64,000 nt of DNA from Fragum whitleyi (Eukaryota; Mollusca; Bivalvia; Cardiida; Cardiidae): the NCBI GenBank assembly GCA_948146395.1, contig OX411552.1, positions 12,446,957-12,510,956 of the forward strand. Direction: 5' to 3'. Below are positions 22,022-33,936 of the stretch, in pieces (within the stretch, counting starts at the first letter, position 1; each line of letters begins with the position of its first letter). Made by a program: the position numbers and the translations under genes. Below the pieces are notes generated by a model. The model made no database searches. It saw only the letters and a program-made list of their open reading frames with translations, and was not told the DNA's origin.

Positions 22022-22629
22022 GCGGAAAATTCCAGAGGGATATCAATTTTATTAGGAATATTTTATAAATTGCTCAATATCTATATATTTTACCTAATTT
22101 TTGGCGGGAGAAGGAATAGGCTCAGGGCCGATCCATTGTATAGTATGGCTCTGTGATTGGACACTGAGCCAAGGGGGTTGAGAGTTTAGAGGTTATAGCT
22201 CAGTGATTGGATCACTAACGCTGGGCTGGTGAAACAGGGATAGGACCCTGTAGGTTGGAATATAGATATAGCTCAGTGATTGGGTCCCTAACACTGGGCT
22301 GGTGGAACAGGGATAGGACCCTGTGGGACTACCCGGCCTGTGATTGGGTCCCTAACGCATGGCCACCTCCATGAGAGGAGAGTAACATCCATGGAGGGTT
22401 GGGTGGATGGAAATAAATAAATGGGGAGCCGGAGTCTAGTTCCTTACTAAAAATCTAATGATATCTCTCGGGGATTTTCTGCGACTCCATGCCCCATTCT
22501 GCCACACTATTATGTAATAATTATTCATTAAAGCATTTTGATACATATGTTGCTTGTAATGTGATAATAATTCATTAAAGCAATTTTGATATATATGTTG
22601 CTTGTACTATTTTAGCCGTCATGTAATAA
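22022..22629 (+). repeat. Split direct repeat B2
   Basis: Second copy of B1, at the right end of the element. After its final AATAA the flank ATGAAAATACC replaces the TAAGGGC seen at the B1-A2 junction. Confidence 0.9.
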
Positions 22630-23081
22630 ATGAAAATACCAGGTATGATTTGTGATTTTGCCTTACATTTAACTTTTTGTAAAAAGTTTAGTAAAACAGA
22701 CCCCTGATCTGCCCTAGGGGAGCTTCAAGGGTGACTCAGCATCTTTAAGTTACCTTTTGTTGTAACCAATTTCTTTGAATGTGTTAATCACTGGGATTAT
22801 TTCAATCGGACATGGCAGAAATGTTACTTGAATAGTCCTTTCAATACTTGTTCATGAATCATTTTATTTGTGAAAAAAGGCGGGCATAGCAGGGTTTAGC
22901 CATTGGAATTCTTGGAATAACTCTTTTATACATCTTGGGGCCAACTTCAACTAAATAAAGCAAAAACTTATGACTAAGAGCAAAATAGTTGTAAATCTAA
23001 ACATAACCATGGACTCCTGGGGCCCATTTTACTAATCCTCTTACGAAAAGTTGATCGTAAGTCATTTATTGTTTCGTTCTG

Positions 23082-23135
23082 TCTTGCAATATATCATTGG
23101 AATCGTCTTTGAAAGACGATTCCAATGAATTTATT
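23082..23135. repeat. Palindrome, second member of the 16630 family
   Basis: TCATTGGAATCGTCTTT is followed directly by its inverse AAAGACGATTCCAATGA; preceded by TTCTGTCTTGCAATAT. Confidence 0.8.
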
Positions 23136-24198
23136 CATGGATTTGTTATTTCTTGTACATTTATTAATGAAGAGTTATTTATTTATTAATCCATTCAAAT
23201 TTATTATCAGGTGAATGTATTTTTCAGTATACCATTTTGTATATTTTCATATTTGTTCATACATTCTTCTCTAAAATAGATTATGTATTAAATGGAAAAA
23301 ATATTATAAAATGTTTTCTGATCTTATTTTCTTAAGTAGTCTTAATTGTCACTAATTGCTCCCATATGACTCCTTTTTGCAAGTTGGGTCACATATTTTC
23401 CAGTTTTGATCCCATTGAGAAAATGAATATGGAAATGAGCATGACATGTATTTCAATATACCAGTTATTGAAGGAAAATCAGACGCTCAAGCAATTTGAT
23501 TGCTTATCACATACACTGTAGAAAAACTATAAATTTTGATACACATGTAATCCTAAATTACAAGCAATTATCAGTTTCATTAAAAAAAGCTCAAAACTAC
23601 AGCTTGATGAAATATGACACTCAACCTCTAGACCACAGACACCACAATGATAATGACTTTGTGTTATGCCAAATGTCGGAGTTTTAACCTAAATGGTTTA
23701 CAAGTAGAAGATTTTAAAAGATTTTGTTCTTTATTTCTACATGTAAAATCCAGGAAACCACAATACAGGGCTTATGATCAAGTTGTTGAAATAACTTGAG
23801 TTAAGTTTATGTCTTAGTGAAATAGGCCATAAGTTTAAGCCTTTTGGTTTGGGAGAAGAAGATTTTCTTTTAAGATAATGTGCTTTATTTCTATAGATAA
23901 AAAACAGGACCCCACAGCATAGTGCTCATTTTCAGGAACCAGATTTTTTTTTCTTAAAAAATATACAACTTCTCACTATTAGTGTACCCAGTTCTTTCAG
24001 CACTTTGACTTTCGTTTTTACTTCAGCATGACATGGGGTAATTTCAAAAGACTTAATTTTTACATGTATAATTTGTGTAAAAATTGCATTCTCTGCACAG
24101 ATGTATTTATGTATCATGACAATGGGTGTAAGCACAATGCTTTTATTTCATTCATTGACCAAAAATAAAGGAAAATTAATGTCAAAATACATAAAGGA

Positions 24199-24346
24199 TA
24201 ATCGTTTGTTTCAGTGTAAGATCGATTTATATTTCATTGAGTGAACAACAAACACTATATTTTCACGAGTGGTGAAAATATAGCTTTTGTTGTTCACGAA
24301 ATGAAATATTAATCGATCTTATACGAAAAACAAACAATTATTCTAT
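24199..24346. repeat. Long palindrome with about 68 bp arms
   Basis: Left blocks CGTTTGTTT, TAAGATCGAT, ATATTTCATT, GTGAACAACAAA and CTATATTTTCAC pair with the inverted blocks GTGAAAATATAG, TTTGTTGTTCAC, AATGAAATAT, ATCGATCTTA and AAACAAACAAT. The centre is GAGTGG. Confidence 0.8.
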
Positions 24347-24980
24347 TTCTTTGATGCAAAAATGAGACAAAATGTGAAATTTCTAGAACAATTTTTCATA
24401 AAGCGCGTCATTTTGCACGTGATTGCTATGCAACGTTCATTGTGACGTCACTTATTACGCCCCGCATAGATGACGTTAGATAGGATTAAATGCAAAAAAG
24501 CAGGGTATTAAATTTTGATAATTTCACTGCTTTTGCGGTGAGATTATCAAGTGATAATCTACCGTTATTTCTCGATAAACCACCGAAAAGCATTAAAGAA
24601 AGGACACTAACCTAGACAGCAACAAGAGAAATCAACAACACAGAAAAGGGTCATTGTCTATAAGACTCCTTTTCCCATGACATACCTCGGAATGCAAATA
24701 AAATGAATAGGATTCTTTCTAATGTTCAAACATCTTAAGCATGTTTGAGAAAAATTGAGCCAAAATTGTTACCTCTAGAGTGGTAACAAAAATGGTTTAT
24801 AAGGCTCCTTTTCCCATGGCAAAAGGCTGAATGCCATCAAATTAGATAGGTTCCTTATGACTAGACAAACATTCTGAGCCTTTTCAAGAAAGATTGAACC
24901 AAAATCCTAACCTCTAGAGTGGTAACAAGAAAATTGTCTATAAGGCACTTTTTCCCTCGACATGAACTGGATCTCAACAA

Positions 24981-25683
24981 CTAGAAAGCCATGAATGGCT
25001 TGAGTTGCTCCACAGGCTTGAAATTCTTGTAATAGAAAATCAAAGTTTTGACTAGATTTTTAGATATTTTTGGTTCCACTGATGTTGAAAATGATTTTCA
25101 AAGTTTCCACTATATAACATTTAGAGAAATGACCTCCACCCATAAACATAAAAATGCATATTTTTCATCTGATCACAATAATTTTTGGTAGACTGTTAAA
25201 GGGTCACTCAAGGATCATTCCAGTGAAATTTGGTTGATATCCACCTATTACATTCTGAGAAAATGATTTCAAAGTTTCCACTATAAAAGATATAGAAAAA
25301 TGACCCCCCCCCCCCCCCCCCTCAAAATACATATTTTTCAATTGATCACAATTATTTCTAGTAGACTGATAAAGGGTCACCCAAGGATCATTTATGTAAG
25401 ATTTGATTGGTATCCATTAGAATCTGAGAAAACTCACTTTTTACCATATTTGGAAATAAGCATTGCCCATTAAATCCATGTTTTTCATTGGATCAAAATT
25501 TCTTGAACAACTTTGAAAGAGGGTCACTCAAGGATCATTCCTGTGAAGTTTGGTTGAAATTCATCCAGTAGTTTCTGAAGGGAAGATTTTTAAAGAAAAA
25601 GGTTACAACCGGACCCACGAACGGATGCACGACGGACACAACACCATTACAACAGCCCCAGTGGCCTTCCGTTAATTGAGCTA
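24981..25683 (-). mobile_element. Helentron-like element family III
   Basis: Reading the minus strand it starts TAGCTCAATTAACGGAAGG, pairing with GGCCACTGGGGCT, and ends with hairpin AGCCATTCATGGCTTTCTAG. T flanks both ends (A on the + strand at 24980 and 25684). Interior units contain AAGTTTGGTTGAAATTC. A second, short member lies at 60340-60613. Confidence 0.62.
25304..25321. repeat. Poly-C tract
   Basis: Uninterrupted C run inside a family III interior unit; length is unreliable. Confidence 0.9.
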
Positions 25684-27749
25684 AAAAGCAATAGGGATCT
25701 CCCTTATGGCTAGACAAACACCCCGAGCCCACACCCCAAGAACTGTTACAACAGACAAATACCTCTGCATGAAAACATGTTAAGGATTCGCAATGAAAAC
25801 AGTCACGATTTCTGTACTCAAGGAAAACAAAAACGCTACGCCTTTCAAAATAATATCTTTTATCCATCGAATTTAAAAAAGACAAGTGTAGCTTTTACAG
25901 TCTGATACTCCGCATAATCATTCCATTTCATATCTTACCCTGCAAAAAACTACAAATTTGAAGATTAAAGGGAAATTAGAAGTAATGTGTGTCATTTTCC
26001 AAAGTAAAGGCATTATAATGTTTTAGAATGCGTTTCATTTTGGAAATTCATGCAATCTCAAACAATAATTCCATTTGAATAATTGGTAATATTTTTCCTC
26101 CCTATTATCACAACTGAAAATAAAAACTCGAAAAAATATAATGAAATATATGTTACGGTGCATGACAGAGAGTGTTACAGTATAGTAACTACATCACTAA
26201 TATAGGTTACAGATTATTAGTGAAAACATTTGGTATGTTTTCTGTATTTGAGTGGGATTTATTAGCTATTCTAGCTATGATTTCCTGTCTGTCCGTATGT
26301 CTATCAGTCCGCCCGTCTCTTAACATACACTTATTTTCCCAAAAGAGTCCACAATCTCTATCCGATTTACTTTAAACTTTCACATAATGATTATACCAAC
26401 ATCAGAAGGAAACAACATGGATATTTGATTACAAAATACTCGTTGTATCATTAGAGTCAGGGCGGTGAAGTATTAATGCAAAAAAAGCCTTAAGATAATT
26501 GGTGAAATTATCCCAACCCTTGAACTCAAATTTAAGAACTGGTTCGATATCTAGCACAAGAAGTTCAAGAACTAGTTCGATTGTTCTTAAATTGCCAATT
26601 CACGTTCTAGAACCAGTTCTTGAACTTTTCGCAGGGAAGGAGGCGTTGGAGCGTCCCAGGCTCTTGTGGACGTCCTGTGATTTCGAAAAGCTTAAAATGT
26701 AAAAACTATAATCAACTAGTCATTCGGCGGGTCTCTCCTCTCAGAAAACATTTTAGATCAGAGCATGGCTAGCTGTTTTGACCTTTTTTTTTACCTATCT
26801 CGGAGATAGTTCAGAAGGTTTGATTGACTTTTTAGACAGAATAAAGGTTCTTTTCTAGTATTTACTTCAATGCAAATAAGTGCCCATTTTCAATCAAAAT
26901 GCGAAACAGAACCTTTTTGTGCTTAGCTTTATATTTTTGAATAAATTCACGTCAGGGTTATATTTTCCTTAGAATTTCAAAAGCAACTTAAACAACGCAC
27001 TTGGCTGATGATACCCATTTGTAAACAGGTCTAGGTATAAAATAGGCACCACGACCCATTTATTACATTTTTTTAAAAACAGCAAAAGTAGATTTATTTG
27101 AACAAATGTTTCATATTGGAAAGTTTCATATTGGAGAAATGCTGAGCGAACAATTGTAACACCGTCATTTGTAGAAGAGATTTTAACCGGTGATTTTGAG
27201 AATGTTCAATCCATTTCGATTTTGGATTTTAAGCTTACACTTTCTTGACAAGATACCTTTCATTTAAAGCAGGTGAATGTTTTACGATGTTGATTAGACT
27301 ACCATGTATAGGCATTCGTATAATTAGCTTTTGCGAGTGCTTTCTTATCCTGAAAGTAAGACAGATAAAATTGATAAGAAGGAAGGCATACTGTTTTTCA
27401 TAAATTAAAAAGGAGATTATAGTGTTATTTTTAGATATATCGCATTAAATGAAGTTTTGGGACTTTTCTTCCCGTCTACCTCGTATTTGGCAGAAAAGAC
27501 CTAGATATAAGATAATCCGGATTTCGTTGCGCTTTCTTTTTGTGTTTTTAGAAAACCCTGGTGTCAAGAAAACTGGGGTTTTTTTGTATGCAATATCAAT
27601 GACAGAGGTTGTAACACTGTAGGGAAGATACTGTAACATTCCAATAGAATTAGGCAGAGTTCGTAACATACGCATAAGATTTAAATAATGCATATAAGTT
27701 TCAAAACTCTTTTTTACCGAAATATCAATATCAAAAATACCTCTAGAAC

Positions 27750-28123
27750 AAAACTAATATTTGACCTTTTGACCCTTTTTCTCACCCTATTTTTGACAGT
27801 AATTTTAAGTCCTTGAAGTATTTTGAAAAAGCACACCTCAAGGATCATTTATGTGAAGTTTGGTCAAATACTGTTCATTAGATGCAGAGATTTTTTTTAA
27901 AAATAATGACTTTTTAAGCCAATTTTGACGCTGATTCAATTTTTTTGAAGTGATTTGGAAAAGCATTACCTAAGATTATTTCTGAAATTGAGTCAAATTC
28001 TAATCAGTAGTTTCAAGATGAGAAGATTTTCTTGTAATTGTGGATGGATGCACAAACAGACGAACGCTTGAAATTGACCATTCACACTAGCTCAGCTTTA
28101 GCACTTAGTGCTCAGGTGAGCTA
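27750..28123 (-). mobile_element. Degenerate Helentron-like remnant
   Basis: Ends (plus strand) TAGTGCTCAGGTGAGCTA, the family I 5' hairpin inverted, preceded by worn interior text (AAGTTTGGTCAAATACTG). The far end is not recognisable. It abuts the next element with one base between. Confidence 0.5.
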
Positions 28124-28124
28124 A

Positions 28125-29749
28125 CAAGAGGGCCTTTGGCCCTGGTCTGCTCACCTGAGTCAAAGCACCTAAGGGTAACTTGTATTACTTTTGATTCAGA
28201 TGATGAAGTTATTGAACTGTAACCAATTAATGTGTAAAGGAAAATAATCTTATGGTCAGACCAGTAAGATTCCACAGTCTCAGTTTTACTATTTCTGTTT
28301 GAAAATACAAGATCCAAAATGGAACTGTTATCAGTCGTTGGTTTTTGCATGATCATTTTACAAGAGATTATCTGGGATAACTTTAGTAATGCGCACCTGG
28401 TGGCCCAACAATTATACTTTTAGCTATCATAATTAAGGTCTATGAACTTATCTTTCAAGGCAAATTCCAAAGCTGTAGGGCTTCTCGTTCATCAGAAGAA
28501 GAATTCTAAAGATCTTCTTAAATTACAACTTTGGTTGCCATAGCAACCAAAGTTTTTCATAGATTTCAATTCTTTAAGCTATCTTGGAGGGGACCACCTA
28601 TGAAACATTTCTGTAAAATTTGTTGTAAATAGGCCCAGTTGTTCAGGACAAGATGTCATTTAAAGAATTGTTGACGGATGCCAGACAACAACCAAAGGAC
28701 GGAAGCTGGACTTTGTGCTCAGGTGAGCTTAAAAAAAAGTTGAAATGTTAAAATTGACCTGAAGTTCTACCCTCTCCCCCCTGAAGTACTACCCTCTCCA
28801 AATAAAGACTGTAGGGATTCTAGTTCACCAGAAGAAAACAAAGATTTCACAATTTTCAACAAAGCACTACCCCCTCCCCGAGATGATCTGCACCTGGTGA
28901 TCCAACAGTCATGATTTTAAATGTTTTAATTAAGGTTTACGAGCTGATCATCCATGCCAATTTTCAAGTCTGAAGAGTTGCTGGTTCCGAAGAAGGTTAA
29001 AGATTTCAAAATTTACCCAAAGTACTACCCCCTCCCCCCTGATGCTCCGCACCTGGTGGCCCAACAGGTATGATTAAAGCTATTCTAATTCAGGTCTATG
29101 AACTGATCATCCATGCCTAATTTCAAGACTGTAGGGCTCCTGGTTCCAAAGAAGAAGAAGGTTTAAGATTACAAAATTTACCCAAAGTACTAACCCCCTC
29201 CCCCTGATGCTCCGCACCTGGTGGCCAAACAGATATGATTTTAAGTATTTTAATTCAGGTCTATGAACTGATCATCCATGCCAATTTTCAAGTCTGTAGG
29301 GATCCTGGTTCCGAAGAAGAAGAAGGTTAAAGATTACAAAATTTACACAAAGTTCTCCCCCATTCACCCTGGTGCTCCGCACCTGGTGGTCCAACAGGTA
29401 TGATTTAAGCTATTCTCATACAGGTCTATGAACTGATCATCCATGCCAAATTTTAAATCTCTAGGACTCCTGGTTGAGAAGAAGAAGAATTTTTAAGATT
29501 TTCTTAAAATTTTACCTTTGGTTGCCATAGCAACCAGGGTTTTTCATGGATTTCAATTCTTTTAGCTTTTTGCAAAGGGAACCACGTAATTAACATTTCT
29601 GTAAAATTTGGTGTTAATTGGCCCAGTAGTTTAGGAGGAGCTGCGTTTAAAGAAATTGTTGACGGATGACGGACAACAACCAACAGACAGTTGCCCGACG
29701 AAAGGTGATCACAATAGCTCACATGAGAACTTCGTGCTGAGGTGAGCTA
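28125..29749 (-). mobile_element. Helentron-like element family I
   Basis: The plus strand starts CAAGAGGGCCTTTGGCCCT, the 3' hairpin inverted, then CTCACCTGA, and ends ACTTCGTGCTGAGGTGAGCTA. Units of about 171 bp are marked by GATGCTCCGCACCTGGTGG near 29041 and 29210, with a variant at about 29372. A LINE endonuclease fragment is inserted near its 3' end. Confidence 0.7.
28165..28396 (-). pseudogene. LINE (non-LTR retrotransposon) endonuclease fragment
   Basis: The minus-strand frame reads LLKLSQIISCKMIMQKPTTD then NSSILDLVFSNRNSKT and YWSDHKIIFL. This is the characteristic P-T-...-ILDLVFSN-...-SDHK block near the C-terminal end of the APE-like (EEP) endonuclease of CR1/Jockey-type LINEs. 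Only about 75 codons remain and both sides pass into the Helentron-like element. It is dead. Confidence 0.65.
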
Positions 29750-29883
29750 AAAAGGTGTACAGACTGACTGGTAGATGCAAAGCAATATACCTCCCCATAA
29801 TTAAACCATGTTTGAAATCCATGTTTTATTGGAATTCTTTGAATAGGGTTTTACATCGCTTTTAAACAATTTATCAGTTGTAC

Positions 29884-30060
29884 GAGGGTGATTCAAAAAT
29901 TACGTAGACTAGCGTTGCAAAAATTTTGATTTCACAGACTTTGAAGAGAAAACTACATTGTTATTAAAATGAGGCATTTTTCTTTTTGTCGTGTAAATTT
30001 GGATGAAATCCAAATAGTTGGTCACCTGTAGCAACCATTCTAAAACATGTAGTCATTTGG
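29884..30060 (+). mobile_element. Tc1/mariner-like 5' end fragment (tentative)
   Basis: TACGAGGGTGATTCAAAAAT resembles the outer terminal repeat of mariner-type elements and is followed by a typical short leader, but no transposase frame follows. Its right limit is not defined; 30061-30560 holds nothing I recognise. Confidence 0.45.
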
Positions 30061-30560
30061 TACTGGCGCACGGTAACGACGTCAATATGACGCTGCGGTA
30101 TTGATAAGATCCGTCTCGAAAGTCAGCGCTTTTCAAAATACTCAACTCAACAATAAACACAATTTCTGCATCACCTATCCATTGGATAAGTACTATTTTC
30201 ATATGCATCTGATCCAAAACGATAATCTTAAATGTGTAATGTGTCTAAAAGATTCTGAACTGATGCTGTTCTGTGACAATAACAGATTAAATGCCAAGGA
30301 GACGTGTTCCATTCTCCAAAGGTCATCCTTCAGAAACACTCTTCATTCTTAAACAAACCTTTTAAACCATTTAAAAAGAAGGTATCTGCTCACATTTGAA
30401 TACCTTTTAGCAAATTTTATCATTCAAACCTCTCGATTAGGTTTTCCATATGTCCAGTAGAACTTTATTATTGTCTGGTTGTCTCTGGCTGCGCCGTTGC
30501 CGTCCTTTTGAAGTTCAAAAATTGAAGCGTGCCCTTAGTTTACTGCATTTAAATTCGAAA

Positions 30561-31428
30561 CAAGAGGACCCTGAGGGCCCTAAATCGCTCACCTGATATT
30601 TCAAGTAAATTATCATTAAGACTCCATTTCCTACGATATGGCATGAACCTTCCCATTTTCAACAGAGTTCATTCTTGTGACCTGGCAAACATTTTGATCA
30701 AGTTTCATGAAGATTGGACTATATTTGTGGCGTTTGGAGCTCTTACAAGAAAATTGTCATTAAGGCCCCTTTTCCTGTGATATGGCATGTATACTTCCCA
30801 TTTTCAAATGAGTTCATCCTCATGACCTAACAAACATTCTGACCAAGTTTCATGAAGATTGGACCATATTTGTGGCTTCTAAAGTGAAAACAAGAAATTT
30901 GTCATTAAGGCCCCTTTTCCCGTGATATGGCACAGACCCTTTCCATTTGAGCAATTTTCATAAGGGACCACCCAAGGAATATTTCTGCCAAGTTTGGTTG
31001 ATTTTGACCCATAAGTTTAGGAGGAGATGTCGTTTAAAGAGATTTTTGACAAAATTGTCATTAAGGCGCCTTTTTCTGTGAAATGGCACGGATCCTTCCC
31101 ATTTTCAAGAGTGTTCATCCTCATGACCTAACAAACATTCTGAACAAGTTTCATGAAGATTGGACCATATTTGTGGCTTCTAGAGTGAAAACAAGAAATT
31201 TGTCATTAAGGCCCCTTTTCCCCTGATATGGCACGGACCCTTTCCATTTGAGCAATTTTCATAAGGGACCACCCAAGGAATATTTCTGCCAAGTTTGGTT
31301 GATTTTGACCCATAAGTTTAGGAGGAGATGTCGTTTAAAGAAAAAGTTGACGCCATGACGGACAGACGGGCGCCGGACAACGATCAATCACAATAGCTCC
31401 CTTGAGCACTTCGTGCTCAGGTGAGCTA
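30561..31428 (-). mobile_element. Helentron-like element family I, copy A (left of duplication)
   Basis: The plus strand starts CAAGAGGACCCTGAGGGCCC and ends TTCGTGCTCAGGTGAGCTA. It has one ~301 bp interior unit start (GACAAAATTGTCATTAAGG at 31048). Its left flank (ATTCGAAA) is unique; its right flank is shared with copy B. Confidence 0.78.
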
Positions 31429-31756
31429 AAAAGCAAATGGATTATGCTTTAATTTTAAATATCCTAACTCATAACGTCAACACGTAATAAGGCGAAGTTA
31501 GGAAGTGTTTGGTCCAAATTGAGGGGACAATTACGGGTAGTAACACTAGGAAGTACCGTTACAAAATGGGTTGCGCCGCTAGCACCTACCCAGGTATATC
31601 AAATTTTGATTTTTTTACGTCAGAGTCATAGCAGACTCTTGTTAATTTAATATTTTGTTAACATTAAATGATTTGAGACATGTGCAAAATTTCATTGATT
31701 TCCGTCGGGAAATACCAAAGTTATAGTAAAAGTCCACGTATTTTTTTTATCCACCC

Positions 31757-31905
31757 TTATATTGTGTTGGCTGGAGCACCTAACAATGAATTCATGGTAT
31801 TTCTCTTACCAGTGCTACAATCACATCCCTTCCTAGCCTCCAGCTGCTATACCACAAACGTCTATGATTATCAACCCAATTGTGAGAGACTTATAGTCAG
31901 AAAAA
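31757..31905 (-). mobile_element. SINE fragment, minus orientation
   Basis: GTTGGCTGGAGCACCTAACA, then TCTTACCAGTGCTAC and CCTCCAGCTGCTATACCACA. Copied at 37759-37907 by the segment duplication. Confidence 0.7.
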
Positions 31906-33779
31906 TGAGCGCCACCGTCGTCTTATCTCTTAAAGGTGTTTTCAGCAACAAATTTGTGGTGGCACCTTTGGGGGTTACCTAAAGTACTCAAACCTCCAAC
32001 TCTATTTACCCCCATTATGATCGCCAAACTAAACACTTAGATGGACCCTCTGAATAATCATTCACATCTTGATAATAAAGGGTATAAAATAAATAACCAA
32101 CACAGAAATATTTAATGTGGTTTTATTCATTTTTTTTGTCATGTTTTTAATCATTTTTTTACTTTTTATTTCATTCAAATTTTTTACATCACATTTTTTA
32201 ACATTACTTCAACAAAGTTTGTTTGAGAAGACAAAACAATGACATTTTTAATTTCAATAAAAACCCAACATTATAAAGTTAAAACTTGCTGCATTTTTCA
32301 AAATAAAACATTCAAACTGATAAAATATGAACATAATGAAGATTTTTTTATTATTTGATTGATCCTAGGTAAGTTTAAAGTTCTCTTATATTTTGATTGT
32401 AGTTTGTTTAGATTTTTAATGAGTTATTTTGACTTGTATAATCTTTTTTTGATGCTGTTGTTGATGCTATTTAGTTATAGTAATCTTCTTTATCCAAATT
32501 TGTATATCATATCAATCATATTAAAGATGCATTAAGAGCATGTTATGAAGTATATCCATGCCATGCCGATGTTATTGTTAATTGCTCACCTGACCTAGCG
32601 GTCTAAAATCTAATGTCTAATAATGCTATTTGTGAAAAACTATTTGATATTTAAAAAGGACTAAAACCATCTGACCAAAATATATGAATTGACCTATTAT
32701 GATTTATGAGATTGATGGTTTAAAAATGTGGCCTTCAGAGTGTCTGTAAGTTTTTTGTCTAATAGATTCCATGACCTAATTTTTTGTACCGAATATGATG
32801 TCAACCTTATCAACGATTTCATCAAATTGATTAATCCAACAATTTCATAAGTTGATAGGAATGAAATATGTCGGTTATGAAAATTACGACATTGGACAAC
32901 ACAAAACAGACATCACACAACCACAGAACTTTACTTTGAGCACTTCACTCCATCATCAGCTGATCTTATAATTTAAGACAATTACATGTCTTACCTTTCC
33001 AAAACCTATTTTTATCTTGTCTATATTTTCTTAAATATTAAAGAATCCAAGAGAATATACTTTAATCTTCAAAGTGTCTTTAAAAGAAAATTTAGTTTAG
33101 TAGAAGCAAATCTACCAAAAAGGCACTTATAATCTACAACTAAAATATAAATTAGGCAATACAGATGAATTAAATATCAATGTTTAAGCAACTGGATATT
33201 TTATCTAGATAATAAATGATGTGACTGAATTTTGTACAGAAATGGTAAACTATTTATGAAGTGTTTATACAATTTCTTCTTTGATATTTTTTTCTCCGAG
33301 AGTGTGATACTAGAAAGAGAACATATATTACAATTCTATTCCTATTTCACACATTCTCCTATAATGTATAGAAAAAATTTATTAGAAATATCTTTAATAT
33401 TTTCCCTTTATGTCTGTTTAACTGCAGCTCTTTTATGCCACTTTTTAATTCAATTTTGGCTATTCAAAAATAAGGCATCCTATTACTTGTTATTTTCAGC
33501 TCAGATATTGCTGGTTTCTGTTCTTACCAAACAAAGCATTCATTATGGTGCATCATTAGAAATTGAGCCTGTGTGTGACATTTTCAACAATTTCATCCCT
33601 GTGTGACAGACTGGCGTTGAGTAGCACATGTGAGATAACGCCATCCACAGGCCAAATAAAAATTCTTTCTTGTATTAAATTTAGAACAAGATTCATATAG
33701 AAATGGATTCATGATTAGTCTAACTTTATTGTTTTTATGCAGAGTGGCTTTATACTTTGGATTAAGGCGCTTCACTTAA

Positions 33780-33936
33780 GGAAGTGGACCCATAATAGTT
33801 CTGCAACATTTTGGAACTCATGCTCTTTCACAATGTTGACCAAGGTTTCCTAATGAAAATCATTAGGAAACCTTGGTCAACACTGTTAAAATTCATTACT
33901 CTTGAAACGTTGCAAGACTATTACGGGTCTACTACC
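33780..33936. mobile_element. TTAA-flanked foldback element
   Basis: TTAA lies on each side (33776-33779 and 33937-33940). The central palindrome is CCAAGGTTTCCTAATG followed by CATTAGGAAACCTTGG, separated by AAAAT. TTAA flanks are typical of piggyBac-type targets; family assignment is inference. Copied at 39783-39939. Confidence 0.78.

Larger units (their letters stand above)
16708..22629 (+). mobile_element. Young non-autonomous tyrosine-recombinase-type (DIRS/Ngaro/PAT-like) element with split direct repeats
   Basis: Repeat order is A1 (16708-16903), interior, B1 (20762-21369), A2 (21365-21560), 461 bp, B2 (22022-22629). A1 and A2 match over 196 bp with no difference I could find; B1 and B2 differ at one base (20937/22197) over 608 bp. 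B1 runs straight into A2 and that junction equals the end of B2 joined to the start of A1, sharing AATAA. Left flank is TTAAC-AATAA, right flank AATAA-ATGAAA, so one 5 bp core is shared and no longer target duplication exists. This is the layout of split-direct-repeat YR retrotransposons. The 3.9 kb interior has no long ORF and no RT, RNase H or recombinase motif that I can see. A ~61-codon frame (16952-17137, LDEEIFILAREEGNSRRIR...) is unassigned. Strand is set by A1-to-B2 order. Confidence 0.68.

Noticed and set aside
16708..22629. LTR retrotransposon explanation for the direct repeats
   Set aside because: The repeats are two different pairs in split order, the B1-A2 junction is contiguous, and no TG...CA ends or target duplication are present.
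33232..33606. 124-codon hydrophobic frame, present twice (also 39235-39609)
   Set aside because: Duplicated only because the segment is duplicated. AT-driven composition, no conserved motif, and its end overlaps a dispersed foldback end (TTGAGCCTGTG).
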